In this document: in pieces, positions 29,833 to 38,147 of the stretch
How positions within the stretch are numbered: the first letter of the stretch is position 1
Layout: each line of letters opens with the position of its first letter
Position numbers and translations under genes: made by a program
The notes under the pieces: model-generated
Seen by the model: the letters and a program-made list of their open reading frames with translations, nothing else
Database searches by the model: none
Told to the model about the DNA's origin: nothing
Assembly: GCA_018268055.1 (NCBI GenBank)
Contig: JAFDXF010000038.1
Coordinates: 1 to 64,000, forward strand
Direction: 5' to 3'
Length of the DNA: 64,000 nucleotides
DNA from: Bacteroidota bacterium
Lineage (GTDB): Bacteria > Bacteroidota > Bacteroidia > Chitinophagales > Chitinophagaceae

Positions 29833-31242
29833 ATGTACGTTAAACAATTATACACCGGTTGCCTGAGTGAAGCGGCTTATTACATTGAAAGTAACGGAGA
29901 AGCTGCTGTCATTGACCCATTAAGAGATATAGAAGAATATTTACAATTAGCCAATGAACGCAATGCGAAAATCAAATATATTTTTGAATCACATTTTCAT
30001 GCTGATTTTGTAAGTGGCCATTTAGATTTAGCTGCTGCTACCGGCGCACAAATTGTTTACGGGCCTGATACAGTTGCAAAATTTCCGGTACACATAGCAA
30101 AGGATGGCGAAGAATTTACAATTGGTAAAATCACTATTCAATTACTACACACACCCGGCCATACTTTAGAGTCTTCTTGTTTTCTATTGAAAGATGAAAA
30201 CAATAAAGATTATTGTGTATTCACGGGAGATACCATTTTTGTTGGCGATGTTGGCCGTCCTGATCTTGCTCAAAAAGGAAATGAAATCACTACGCAAGAC
30301 CTTGCAGGTATGATGTATGACAGCATACATAATAAATTATTTCCATTGGCAGATGATGTTATCATTTATCCCGCACATGGTGCAGGCAGTGCTTGTGGCA
30401 AAAATTTAGGTTCGGAATCATTCAGCACAATAGGGGAACAGAAAAAATTTAATTACGCATTATTGGCTCCAACAAAAGAAGAGTTTATAAAAGTGGTAAC
30501 CGACGGTATTCCTACACCGCCAAACTATTTTCCAATCAATGCCAAAATCAATAAAGAAGGCTATGAACCTTTGAATAATATTCTAAACAAAGGCATGAAA
30601 GCATTGTCTGTAGAAGAATTTAAAAAGTTAAATATAGACAACACAATTATTGTAGATACAAGAAATGCAACAGTATTTACACAAGGTTTCATCCCGGGTT
30701 CTATCAGTATCGGATTAGAAGGAAGATTTGCTGAATGGGCAGGCGATCTTTTACCTTTTGATGCACCTATCTTATTAGTAACAGATGAAGGCAAAGAGAA
30801 AGAAACCATCATACGATTAGCCAGAGTTGGTTTTGACAAAGTGAACGGTTATTTAAAAGGTGGCTTTGATGCTTGGAAAAATGCAGGAGAACCAATTGAT
30901 ATAATTATAGATGTGGAAGCCGATGAGTTGATGATGGATATTCCCCATGATGATAAATTAATCGTATTGGATGTTCGCCGCAATACAGAATTTGCAGACG
31001 GTCATCTTAAAAATGCCATCAACTTACCTCTAAGCGCACTCACTGATCCTGGTAGTATGGCTTCATTAGAAGACAACATGAATCACTATGTTCATTGTGC
31101 GGGAGGTTATCGTAGTGTTATAGCAGCATCAATGCTCAAAAGACAAGGCTTTCATAATCTGCGCAATGTATTAGGCGGATGGAATAAAATTAAAGAGCAG
31201 AAAAAAGCAGATATTGTAAAAGAGACTAGTGTGTTGAACTGA
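29833..31242 (+). CDS. MBL-fold persulfide dioxygenase-like / double rhodanese fusion
   Basis: The 469-residue protein joins a metallo-beta-lactamase domain (~1-240) to two rhodanese domains (~255-350 and ~360-460). The metal site shows H54-F-H56-A-D58-H62, then HTPGHT, GDTIFVGDVGRPD and YPAHGAG, the pattern of ETHE1/persulfide-dioxygenase-type enzymes that oxidise glutathione or other low-molecular-weight persulfide to sulfite. The first rhodanese domain lacks the active-site cysteine, while the second has Cys422 in HCAGGYRS. The fusion would transfer sulfane sulfur and oxidise it in one polypeptide. The start at 29833 is an ATG; an upstream TTG is less likely. It follows an ArsR-type gene by 80 nt, suggesting sulfide or persulfide detoxification. 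Confidence 0.88.
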   Translation: MYVKQLYTGCLSEAAYYIESNGEAAVIDPLRDIEEYLQLANERNAKIKYIFESHFHADFVSGHLDLAAATGAQIVYGPDTVAKFPVHIAKDGEEFTIGKITIQLLHTPGHTLESSCFLLKDENNKDYCVFTGDTIFVGDVGRPDLAQKGNEITTQDLAGMMYDSIHNKLFPLADDVIIYPAHGAGSACGKNLGSESFSTIGEQKKFNYALLAPTKEEFIKVVTDGIPTPPNYFPINAKINKEGYEPLNNILNKGMKALSVEEFKKLNIDNTIIVDTRNATVFTQGFIPGSISIGLEGRFAEWAGDLLPFDAPILLVTDEGKEKETIIRLARVGFDKVNGYLKGGFDAWKNAGEPIDIIIDVEADELMMDIPHDDKLIVLDVRRNTEFADGHLKNAINLPLSALTDPGSMASLEDNMNHYVHCAGGYRSVIAASMLKRQGFHNLRNVLGGWNKIKEQKKADIVKETSVLN

Positions 31243-31264
31243 TAATACCAATCCTCTATAATAC

Positions 31265-31458
31265 AATTAAACCATTAAGGCATTAAGATACATTAAGAGA
31301 AAAACTGAATATCCTTAACTTCTTAATAGTTCAAAAAAAATAATCATTAAGGTATTAAGATACATTAAGAGAAAGCTGAAAAACAATTAAACCATTAAGG
31401 CATTAAGATACATTAAGAGAAAGCCTTAATATCCTTAACTTCTTAATGGTTCAAAAAA
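31265..31458. repeat. ATTAAG-rich intergenic repeat array, two full and one partial copy
   Basis: Two copies of a ~75-nt unit lie 120 nt apart (31265-31338 and 31385-31458), with a partial copy at about 31344-31377. Each starts AATTAAACCATTAAGGCATT and contains CATTAAGATACATTAAGAG. Full copies end with TATCCTTAACTTCTTAAT, so each folds back on itself as an imperfect palindrome of ATTAAG / CTTAAT hexamers. The array fills the gap between the MBL/rhodanese gene and the 2OG oxygenase gene, which converge on it. No coding sequence lies inside. Confidence 0.85.
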
Positions 31459-31466
31459 TATTCTTC

Positions 31467-32171
31467 CTACATTTTTGATTTTATCCATGCATCTAATTCA
31501 GGCGAACTTTCACAACTAATAATGGCAGCATAACGGGGTTTTGTTCCATTATGAACGCCTACATGCCACAATCTTTGCGAGTCAACCACAAAGTGTGCGC
31601 CTTGTTGCATAGACACATGAGTTTCACTTTCTTTTATTGGTAAATTATTTTCATCGCAATCATAAAGAAGCATATAGCTGTCTTTATCATCTGTCAATTG
31701 CACCCACATTCTTACTACCCAGCCTTCACCATCAGGATTGAGTCTGTTATTATCATCTCTATGTACGGAGCGCAATGCCTGATCGTGATTTTGTGGTTCC
31801 AGTTTGATGATTCTTACTCTTCCAAAATTGGCTGGAATAGTTTTGATATATGCCATCAGATTAGGGCATTTATCCACATTGGGTGTAAACAATGCATGCT
31901 TATCCGGTTTACCGTTTTCCCAAAAACCTTTGCATTCAAGTGTTCCATCGCAGGAAGCAAGAGGAGCAAAATTTGTATCGCCACCGCTTTTCCAATCCAT
32001 ATATACAAGGTCTTCCCACTCAGAAGCCGGAATATTAGAAATATCCAATGGCTTCATAATGGCATAACCATTTTCTTTCATAACCGGCATTTCATAATGA
32101 CCTGTATTTACCGGAATTTTTACTGACCAATGTTCACTGTGTGGCCAGAATGTTGTTGGTGTAGCTGACAT
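31467..32171 (-). CDS. 2-oxoglutarate/Fe(II) oxygenase family protein (aspartyl beta-hydroxylase-like)
   Basis: The 234-residue cytoplasmic protein has a jelly-roll oxygenase signature: HRDDNN (first His and Asp of the iron triad, near residues 139-141), a distal His within RLWHVGVHNG, and a following Arg in KPRYAAI that would bind 2-oxoglutarate. This spacing resembles the aspartyl/asparaginyl beta-hydroxylase-type cupin family. The substrate is unknown; proteins of this size often hydroxylate small molecules or peptides. A possible -7 box TACTTTCG lies just upstream, so it may be transcribed separately from the acyltransferase gene 68 nt upstream. The C-terminal stop abuts the ATTAAG repeat array. 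Confidence 0.72.
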   Translation of the reverse strand: MSATPTTFWPHSEHWSVKIPVNTGHYEMPVMKENGYAIMKPLDISNIPASEWEDLVYMDWKSGGDTNFAPLASCDGTLECKGFWENGKPDKHALFTPNVDKCPNLMAYIKTIPANFGRVRIIKLEPQNHDQALRSVHRDDNNRLNPDGEGWVVRMWVQLTDDKDSYMLLYDCDENNLPIKESETHVSMQQGAHFVVDSQRLWHVGVHNGTKPRYAAIISCESSPELDAWIKSKM

Positions 32172-32239
32172 AGTTAAAAGTTTAGTGGCGAAAGTAGCAA
32201 ATAAAATACTATCTAAAAATTGTAGTCTGATTGCCCCAA

Positions 32240-33121
32240 TTATCCTTCATAAAATTTCCCATACTCCGGCTTATATTCATATTTCCATCTTCTGTGACTC
32301 CACAGATAATTTGCCGGATCGGCTTTAATGATTTTTTCTAACTCATTTTTGTACAACACCGTCAATGCAGCAGGGTTAGATTGTGCACCATCTTCAGCCA
32401 ATAGCTTTGTTGTAAAATGATAGTAGCCTCTTTTCAATTTTGTAAAGCCAACTAAAACTATTGCTGTATTATTTTTTACTGCTCCTTTTGCCGGGCCGGT
32501 TACGAATGGAGCAGGTCTTCCCATAAAATTCATCCAGTATGCATTTCCCGGATGCCCGGGGTTTTGGTCCGCTGCTAATGCCAATAAATATTGTTGGGAA
32601 AAAACACTATGCATTTTATTCTTAAAATCTTGTGCAGCAATAAGAACTGTACCATAGCGCTTTCTTAAATTAAAAAATATTTTATCCAATGCCTTATTGC
32701 TCAGCGGCATATAGACACCCACGAAAGGCGCTTTTGCTTTGTTTGAAAAAATCAAATTGGCAAACTCCCAATTGAATTGATGTCCTGCCATTATATGAAT
32801 ATTCTTTCCCGTATCAGAAAGCTCATTAATTAAATCAATTTCGCAGGATGCATGTTTATATAAAAATTTTTCTCCTGCCGAAATTAGTTTTATAGTTTCA
32901 ATAAATGTGTCTATAAAATTATGGTAAAACTGTTTGGCATTTTTTCTTACATCTTTGCTACTCATTTCCGGAAAAGCATTCTTAATATTATCCACTACCA
33001 CATCTCGCCGGTATTTTATAATATAGAATATAATTCCATAAATACAATCACCAAAAAAATAGAGAATACGCAGTGGCAACAATGATACCAACCAAAGAAA
33101 ACCATATACAACATAATACAT
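32240..33121 (-). CDS. LpxL/HtrB-type lipid A acyltransferase
   Basis: The 293-residue membrane-associated acyltransferase starts MYYVVYGFLWLVSLLPLR with one N-terminal hydrophobic helix. The catalytic HX4E motif of the family is present in AGHQFNWEFA. AADQNPGHPG and WSHRRWKY match later family motifs. LpxL/LpxM-type enzymes add a secondary acyl chain to lipid A (or to related lipids in Bacteroidota) at the inner membrane. The ATG at 33121 avoids overlapping nadB, whereas longer in-frame starts lie inside it. It is the last gene of an ispG, lysoplasmalogenase, nadB, acyltransferase unit, 16 nt after nadB. Confidence 0.87.
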   Translation of the reverse strand: MYYVVYGFLWLVSLLPLRILYFFGDCIYGIIFYIIKYRRDVVVDNIKNAFPEMSSKDVRKNAKQFYHNFIDTFIETIKLISAGEKFLYKHASCEIDLINELSDTGKNIHIMAGHQFNWEFANLIFSNKAKAPFVGVYMPLSNKALDKIFFNLRKRYGTVLIAAQDFKNKMHSVFSQQYLLALAADQNPGHPGNAYWMNFMGRPAPFVTGPAKGAVKNNTAIVLVGFTKLKRGYYHFTTKLLAEDGAQSNPAALTVLYKNELEKIIKADPANYLWSHRRWKYEYKPEYGKFYEG

Positions 33122-33137
33122 ATTGCAAAGATAATTA

Positions 33138-34751
33138 CTACAGTACGATGTTTTGAACCAGTTTACTCTTCTCCGGATAGTCTGTATTGTAGTGCAAGCC
33201 TCTACTCTCCTTTCGGAAAGTTGCACCTTTCACAATCAGATAGCCTACAGAGATCATATTGCGGAGCTCCAACAACTGCGGTGAAACTGTACTTGCTTGG
33301 TATAACTGCTCTGTTTCTTCCCATAATAAATCAAGGCGCCGCATTGCTCTTTGCAAACGTATATCATTGCGTACAATACCTACATAATCACTCATCACTT
33401 GTTGCAATTCTTTCAGGCTTTGCGTTATCAAAATCATTTCTTTAGGTTCTGAGGTTCCTTTGGCATTCCATTCAGGTAAAGCCATCACTTTACTTTCTTG
33501 TTTCAGTATTTGTTCATATTTTTCTTTCCCATCCAGAAAACAGCGATGTGCAAACACCATTGCTTCTAATAATGAATTACTGGCTAATCTGTTTGCTCCA
33601 TGCAGTCCGGTTGAAGCACATTCTCCTGCAGCATATAAATATTTAATACTGCTTCGTCCCCATTCATCAGTTTTGATACCACCGCAACTATAATGTGCCG
33701 CCGGCGAAACGGGGATCATATTTTTAGTAATATCAATTCCGATAGACAAACATTTTTCATAAATATTTGGAAAATGCTCAATAAATTTTTCTTTATTAAA
33801 ATGACGACAATCCAACCAAACATGCTCTGTACCGCTTTTTTTCATTTCACTATCTATTGCTCTTGCTACAATATCTCTTGGCGCTAAATCCTTACGTGCA
33901 TCATATTTTTCCATAAAAGCTTCGCCTTTGTTATTGCGAAGAATACCGCCATCGCCTCTCACCGCTTCAGTTATCAAAAATGCTTGCCCTCTAATACCCG
34001 GTTCATAAAGCGCTGTCGGATGAAACTGAATAAACTCCATATTTTCAATTCTACCTTTTGCACGATAAACCATTGCTACGCCATCGCCGGTAGCAACAGA
34101 TGGATTGGTAGTAGTTCGATACACTTGACCGTTGCCTCCTGTAGCAAACAAAGTCAGTGTGGATCGGATAATTTCAATTTTATTGGTTTCTAAATTGAAT
34201 ACATAAACGCCATAACATTCAATATCCGGCGTTGCCTTTGTAACTAAATATCCTAAATGATGTTGTGTAATAATTTCAACCACAAAACAGTGCTTGACAA
34301 ATTCAATATTTTTTTGCTTATTCACTGCATCAATCATTGCTCTTTCCATTTCTTTTCCGGTCACATCTTTATGATGTAATATTCTGAACTCAGAATGTCC
34401 GCCTTCTTTTCCTCTTTTATAGTCACCGTCAGACTCTTTATCAAACTGTGCACCCCAATTAATAATTTCTTGCACACGTTCGGGGCCTTCTTTCACCACA
34501 ATTTCTACTACATGTTCATTGCAAAGTCCATCACCGGCAATCAATGTATCTTCAATGTGTTTTTCAAAACTATCATGCGCTAAGTCGTTTACTACCGCTA
34601 CACCTCCTTGTGCATATTTTGTATTGGTCTCATCGGCGGAAGCCTTTGTTACTACTAATACTTTTTTATCCGGAAATTGATTGGCTATTTTCAAAGCATA
34701 GGTAAGTCCTGCTATGCCTGAGCCAATCACTAAAAAATCTGTTTGTCGCAT
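33138..34751 (-). CDS. nadB: L-aspartate oxidase NadB
   Basis: The 537-residue flavoprotein opens with the dinucleotide motif VIGSGIAGLTYALKIA. It has the succinate dehydrogenase/NadB family motifs KYAQGGVAVV, the FQFHPTALY-type loop (here MEFIQFHPTALYEP), and GANRLASNSLLEAMVF. The GGI segment in HYSCGGI, before the FAD-adenine site, is also present. NadB oxidises L-aspartate to iminoaspartate, the first step of de novo NAD synthesis in the cytoplasm. nadA and nadC are not in the window. The gene lies 15 nt after the lysoplasmalogenase gene. Length is typical. Confidence 0.94.
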   Translation of the reverse strand: MRQTDFLVIGSGIAGLTYALKIANQFPDKKVLVVTKASADETNTKYAQGGVAVVNDLAHDSFEKHIEDTLIAGDGLCNEHVVEIVVKEGPERVQEIINWGAQFDKESDGDYKRGKEGGHSEFRILHHKDVTGKEMERAMIDAVNKQKNIEFVKHCFVVEIITQHHLGYLVTKATPDIECYGVYVFNLETNKIEIIRSTLTLFATGGNGQVYRTTTNPSVATGDGVAMVYRAKGRIENMEFIQFHPTALYEPGIRGQAFLITEAVRGDGGILRNNKGEAFMEKYDARKDLAPRDIVARAIDSEMKKSGTEHVWLDCRHFNKEKFIEHFPNIYEKCLSIGIDITKNMIPVSPAAHYSCGGIKTDEWGRSSIKYLYAAGECASTGLHGANRLASNSLLEAMVFAHRCFLDGKEKYEQILKQESKVMALPEWNAKGTSEPKEMILITQSLKELQQVMSDYVGIVRNDIRLQRAMRRLDLLWEETEQLYQASTVSPQLLELRNMISVGYLIVKGATFRKESRGLHYNTDYPEKSKLVQNIVL

Positions 34752-34766
34752 AGTGAAAAAGAATTT

Positions 34767-35444
34767 TTATTTATTATTTGTGCGAATATAATTGACAGCA
34801 CCCAACACAATCAAAAGTTGTGCAATACCATAAGTAATCATAATTAAAATTCGTGCTTCATTCAAGGGTTGATAGAATTTATTGATGGCAATTAAAGAAT
34901 CGGAGAGAACAAAAAACAATGCACCTGATGCCATCTGTAGCCCCGCAATTTTATTTTTCAAAAACACCGTATGCAAAGCAAATAGCAGCATACCGCAGAT
35001 GACTACTCCATAAACCATCACCGGCAGTTTCATTTCTCCAAGACCGGGATAGATTAAATAAAACAAAACTGTATAAAAAGCAATCACTGCTACAATAAAA
35101 ATCATTTTAAAAGAAATCTTTTCATTTCTTTTGATACTAAAGAAAAATAAAATGTAAAATACTTGTGCCAATAGAAACGAGGACAATCCTAAGAGAAAAT
35201 AAATGGATTGTTTATCCTGAAACATCAACAGCACATCGCCGGCTAAAGAAAATAAAAGGGCGAACAAGACCCACTTCATTAACGGAGAGTTACTATTTTT
35301 TAATTGACTTATAAAATGAAGTACCAGCAATGGCATCAGCAATGGTTTTGTAAGATATTGTACAATAATATTGCTTGTATTTTCACCAATGATGTTAAAA
35401 GCTAAAGCAACAATAAAGAAAATTAAGAATATCCATTTTTTCAT
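34767..35444 (-). CDS. Lysoplasmalogenase, YhhN/TMEM86 family
   Basis: The 225-residue protein has seven to eight hydrophobic helices. Family motifs are TKPLLMPLL (~35), FSLAGDVLLMF (~70) and GALFFVLSDSLIAINKF (~175), each with an intramembrane acidic residue. YhhN/TMEM86 proteins hydrolyse the vinyl-ether bond of lysoplasmalogens; whether this bacterium makes plasmalogens is unknown, so the substrate is inferred from family only. The start codon shares an ATGA overlap with the ispG stop, indicating translational coupling. Confidence 0.85.
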   Translation of the reverse strand: MKKWIFLIFFIVALAFNIIGENTSNIIVQYLTKPLLMPLLVLHFISQLKNSNSPLMKWVLFALLFSLAGDVLLMFQDKQSIYFLLGLSSFLLAQVFYILFFFSIKRNEKISFKMIFIVAVIAFYTVLFYLIYPGLGEMKLPVMVYGVVICGMLLFALHTVFLKNKIAGLQMASGALFFVLSDSLIAINKFYQPLNEARILIMITYGIAQLLIVLGAVNYIRTNNK

Positions 35445-37444
35445 ACGATTGTATTTTCAATCCAAGCTCCGTTTTCTTTCAATATGTTGATCAACTCTTC
35501 TACCGCCACTTCGCTTTCAATATTTCTTTTTACCACTTCTTTTCCTTTGTACAATGTTATTTTTCCCGGACCGCTGCCTACATATCCAAAATCAGCATCG
35601 GCCATTTCTCCTGGCCCATTTACGATGCATCCCATGATGGCAATCTTCACGCCTTTTAAATGGTTGGTTACGGCTCTTATTTTTGCCGTTGTTTCCTGTA
35701 AGTCAAATAAAGTACGTCCGCAACTGGGGCAACTGATGTATTCTGTTTTTGAAATACGTGTTCGAGCTGCCTGTAAAATACTGAAAGCAGTATTATTGGT
35801 AAATTCAAAAATATTATGAACTGTTAAATAGGTTCTTCCTTTTACTTGCACATTATCTAATTGCGCTGCAGGTGTATATGAAAGGCTAATGCCATCTCCC
35901 AAACCTTCTAAAAACAACGCACCGGTTTCAATAGCAAAATTGATTAAATGTTCATCAGGTGTTTGTCCATTGCTATCAGCAAGTAATACAACCGGATTAT
36001 TGATTCCTCTGTTCATCAATTCTACAAACATTCTTCTTACGGCTTGCATAGAATTAGTTCTAGTTGAACTCAGGCAGACAACTACTCCACGATCGTTGGC
36101 AAATTGATCTAAATATGTATAATCATTAATTGTCGTTTCATCATTATAGCAATCTATCATTACAAAATTTAAAATCTCACTTTTTACAGCTTCCTCATTG
36201 TAGCCTTTATCTGCAAATAGCGGAAAGTATTTTAACTTATCTGTCACCTGTTGCCATGTAGCAGGAAATACAATCACTTTTAAAGTGCCGGGTAATTTAA
36301 AATCCAAAATCTGATGACCTGTAAAAACATAATCAGCTGCGGCATCTCCAATCTTCCATTTATCCAAAGTTTCATTGTAAGTGTAACCAATGCGCTCCAA
36401 ATCTTTGGGCGTAATTTTTTCAATCTTACTTAAATCTGCAATGACGACCGGTACATTTTTTCCGCCAATATTTTTTATCGGAAATGTTTTTCTTCTTTCA
36501 TATTCAAACGCATTATACGGAAGGCTAATAATTTCAGGCACTTTACCTTTATCAATTGAAGGTCGGCTATAGCGTTTTACCAAGTCTTTACAAACGGGGA
36601 TTTCAAATTCAGGATCTTCTGTTAATGAAACTCGAATCGTATCGCCAATTCCATCTTCCAATAATGTACCTATACCAATTGCGCTTTTTATTCTACCGTC
36701 TTCACCATCACCTGCTTCGGTTACACCAAGATGCAATGGATATATTTCACCAAACTCTTCATCCATAGTTTTAATCAACAAGCGATAAGCATGCACCATC
36801 ACTTGCGGATTGCTACTCTTCATACTCAATACAATATTGTGATAAGTTTCTGCTCTTGCAATACGCAAAAATTCCATTGCGCTTTCCACCATTCCCATAG
36901 GCGTATCACCGTAGCGGCTCATTATACGATCACTCAATGAACCGTGATTGGTACCAATACGCATTGCCGTTCCATATTCTTTACAAATTTTGATTAGAGG
37001 TGTAAATCTTTCACTGATACGATCTATTTCTTCGGCGTATTCTATATCAGAATATTCAATCTGTTCAAACTTTTTCTTGTCCACATAATTGCCCGGATTG
37101 ATTCGTACTTTTTCTACTATTCTCGCTGCAATTTCTGCAGCATTTGGTGTGAAATGAATATCCGCAACCAATGGAGTGGTGTAACCTCTCTTTCTTAACT
37201 CATTTTTTATATTCAATAAATTTTCTGCTTCATTTTTAGAAGGTGCTGTAATGCGAATCAACTCAGAGCCGGCTTCTATACAACGAATACTTTGCTCCAC
37301 AGTGGCCAGTGTATTCATTGTGTCGGTAGTCGTCATTGTTTGTATGCGAATAGGATGATTATTTCCTAATAGCAAATTACCAACGTTGACTACTTTGGTC
37401 TTTAATCGTTTGTATTCTGTAAGAGATTCACAATATAATTGCAT
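35441..37444 (-). CDS. ispG: 4-hydroxy-3-methylbut-2-en-1-yl diphosphate synthase IspG, three-domain form
   Basis: The 667-residue enzyme is the long IspG form found in Bacteroidota, chlamydiae and plants. It has an N-terminal TIM barrel (~1-270; RIQTMTTTDT, ADIHFTPNAA, RINPGNYVDKKKFEQ), an inserted second domain (~280-540), and a C-terminal reductase-like domain. The C-terminal domain holds the [4Fe-4S] ligands in SCPSCGRTLFDLQ and GCIVNGPGEMADADFG. It converts MEcPP to HMBPP, the penultimate MEP isoprenoid step. The ATG at 37444 is chosen because the longer frame would run into the TPR gene and lacks homology. A TTG / TAAATTTG promoter lies in the 100-nt gap upstream. It heads a unit with lysoplasmalogenase, nadB and the acyltransferase. 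Confidence 0.94.
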   Translation of the reverse strand: MQLYCESLTEYKRLKTKVVNVGNLLLGNNHPIRIQTMTTTDTMNTLATVEQSIRCIEAGSELIRITAPSKNEAENLLNIKNELRKRGYTTPLVADIHFTPNAAEIAARIVEKVRINPGNYVDKKKFEQIEYSDIEYAEEIDRISERFTPLIKICKEYGTAMRIGTNHGSLSDRIMSRYGDTPMGMVESAMEFLRIARAETYHNIVLSMKSSNPQVMVHAYRLLIKTMDEEFGEIYPLHLGVTEAGDGEDGRIKSAIGIGTLLEDGIGDTIRVSLTEDPEFEIPVCKDLVKRYSRPSIDKGKVPEIISLPYNAFEYERRKTFPIKNIGGKNVPVVIADLSKIEKITPKDLERIGYTYNETLDKWKIGDAAADYVFTGHQILDFKLPGTLKVIVFPATWQQVTDKLKYFPLFADKGYNEEAVKSEILNFVMIDCYNDETTINDYTYLDQFANDRGVVVCLSSTRTNSMQAVRRMFVELMNRGINNPVVLLADSNGQTPDEHLINFAIETGALFLEGLGDGISLSYTPAAQLDNVQVKGRTYLTVHNIFEFTNNTAFSILQAARTRISKTEYISCPSCGRTLFDLQETTAKIRAVTNHLKGVKIAIMGCIVNGPGEMADADFGYVGSGPGKITLYKGKEVVKRNIESEVAVEELINILKENGAWIENTIV

Positions 37445-37479
37445 AAAGCACTGTTGACATTTACTGAAATAATATACTG

Positions 37480-37512
37480 CAAATTTAGTTATTAGAGTAA
37501 AGCTGATGACAA
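37480..37512 (-). promoter_or_regulatory. Promoter of the ispG unit
   Basis: On the minus strand TTG, a 22-nt spacer and TAAATTTG fit the Bacteroidota -33/-7 consensus, with an exact -7 box. The ispG ATG is 35 nt downstream. Confidence 0.5.
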
Positions 37513-37544
37513 TATATATTACCGAAAAATGGTAAAATTTCGAA

Positions 37545-38147
37545 TTACCAATATTTTGAATTTTTATTCTTGCTATCCAATTGCTCTTTTTGCATTCGTT
37601 GGCGCACTTCTTTTTCTTTTTGTTCCAACTCATTCAGCTTTTGCTCCATGCTTTTTAAGTCTCTTGATGAAACAGGGTTATTATTTATCGGCTTAGGTTT
37701 GTTATTAGGCTGTTGTTTCTTTTTCAGTTCCATTAAAGCTTTCTGTAAATTCTCTCTTGCAGCACTGTCATCCGGGTTTAGGCGCAATGCATCTTTATAG
37801 GATTCAATACTTTGTTCCAAACTATTTTTTTTACCGAAAACTACTCCTTGATTATACAATGCTTTTTCTTGCAGTGCCAAATTTTTTTTATACGCTGACA
37901 AAGAATTATATAGTTGAATGGCCTCATCCTGTTTATTCATTCTGTAATAAGTATTGGCAAGATTAAAAACAGCAACCTGATTAGCAGTATCAGCCTGCAT
38001 TGCACTTTTATATTGTTCCGCTGCTTGGGAATAATTTTTTTGTTTGTAATTTTTATTGCCTTCTTGTATCAATCGGTCTGCTTTTCCCGGCTGTGCCTGT
38101 GTTGCGGAAATACAAAAAATTAAAAATATAGTGAGTATATTTTTCAA
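37545..38147 (-). CDS. TPR-repeat secreted protein, BatC/BatE-like
   Basis: The 200-residue protein has a signal peptide (MKNILTIFLIFCISATQAQ) and three tetratricopeptide repeats between ~25 and 135 (AAEQYKSAMQADTAN, QDEAIQLYNSLS, SIESYKDALRLNPDD). A charged coiled-coil tail (~165-200, KLNELEQKEKEVRQRM) follows. The start codon is TTG, and it overlaps the stop of the VWA gene as TTGA. This signal peptide fits only this start. In Bacteroidota, Bat (aerotolerance) operons pair VWA membrane proteins with such TPR proteins, probably as periplasmic assembly partners. The biochemical role is not established. Confidence 0.82.
   Translation of the reverse strand: MKNILTIFLIFCISATQAQPGKADRLIQEGNKNYKQKNYSQAAEQYKSAMQADTANQVAVFNLANTYYRMNKQDEAIQLYNSLSAYKKNLALQEKALYNQGVVFGKKNSLEQSIESYKDALRLNPDDSAARENLQKALMELKKKQQPNNKPKPINNNPVSSRDLKSMEQKLNELEQKEKEVRQRMQKEQLDSKNKNSKYW

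Noticed and set aside
31265..31458. CRISPR array
   Set aside because: Repeat units are about 75 nt, partly palindromic and not separated by unique spacers of constant length; no cas gene is nearby.
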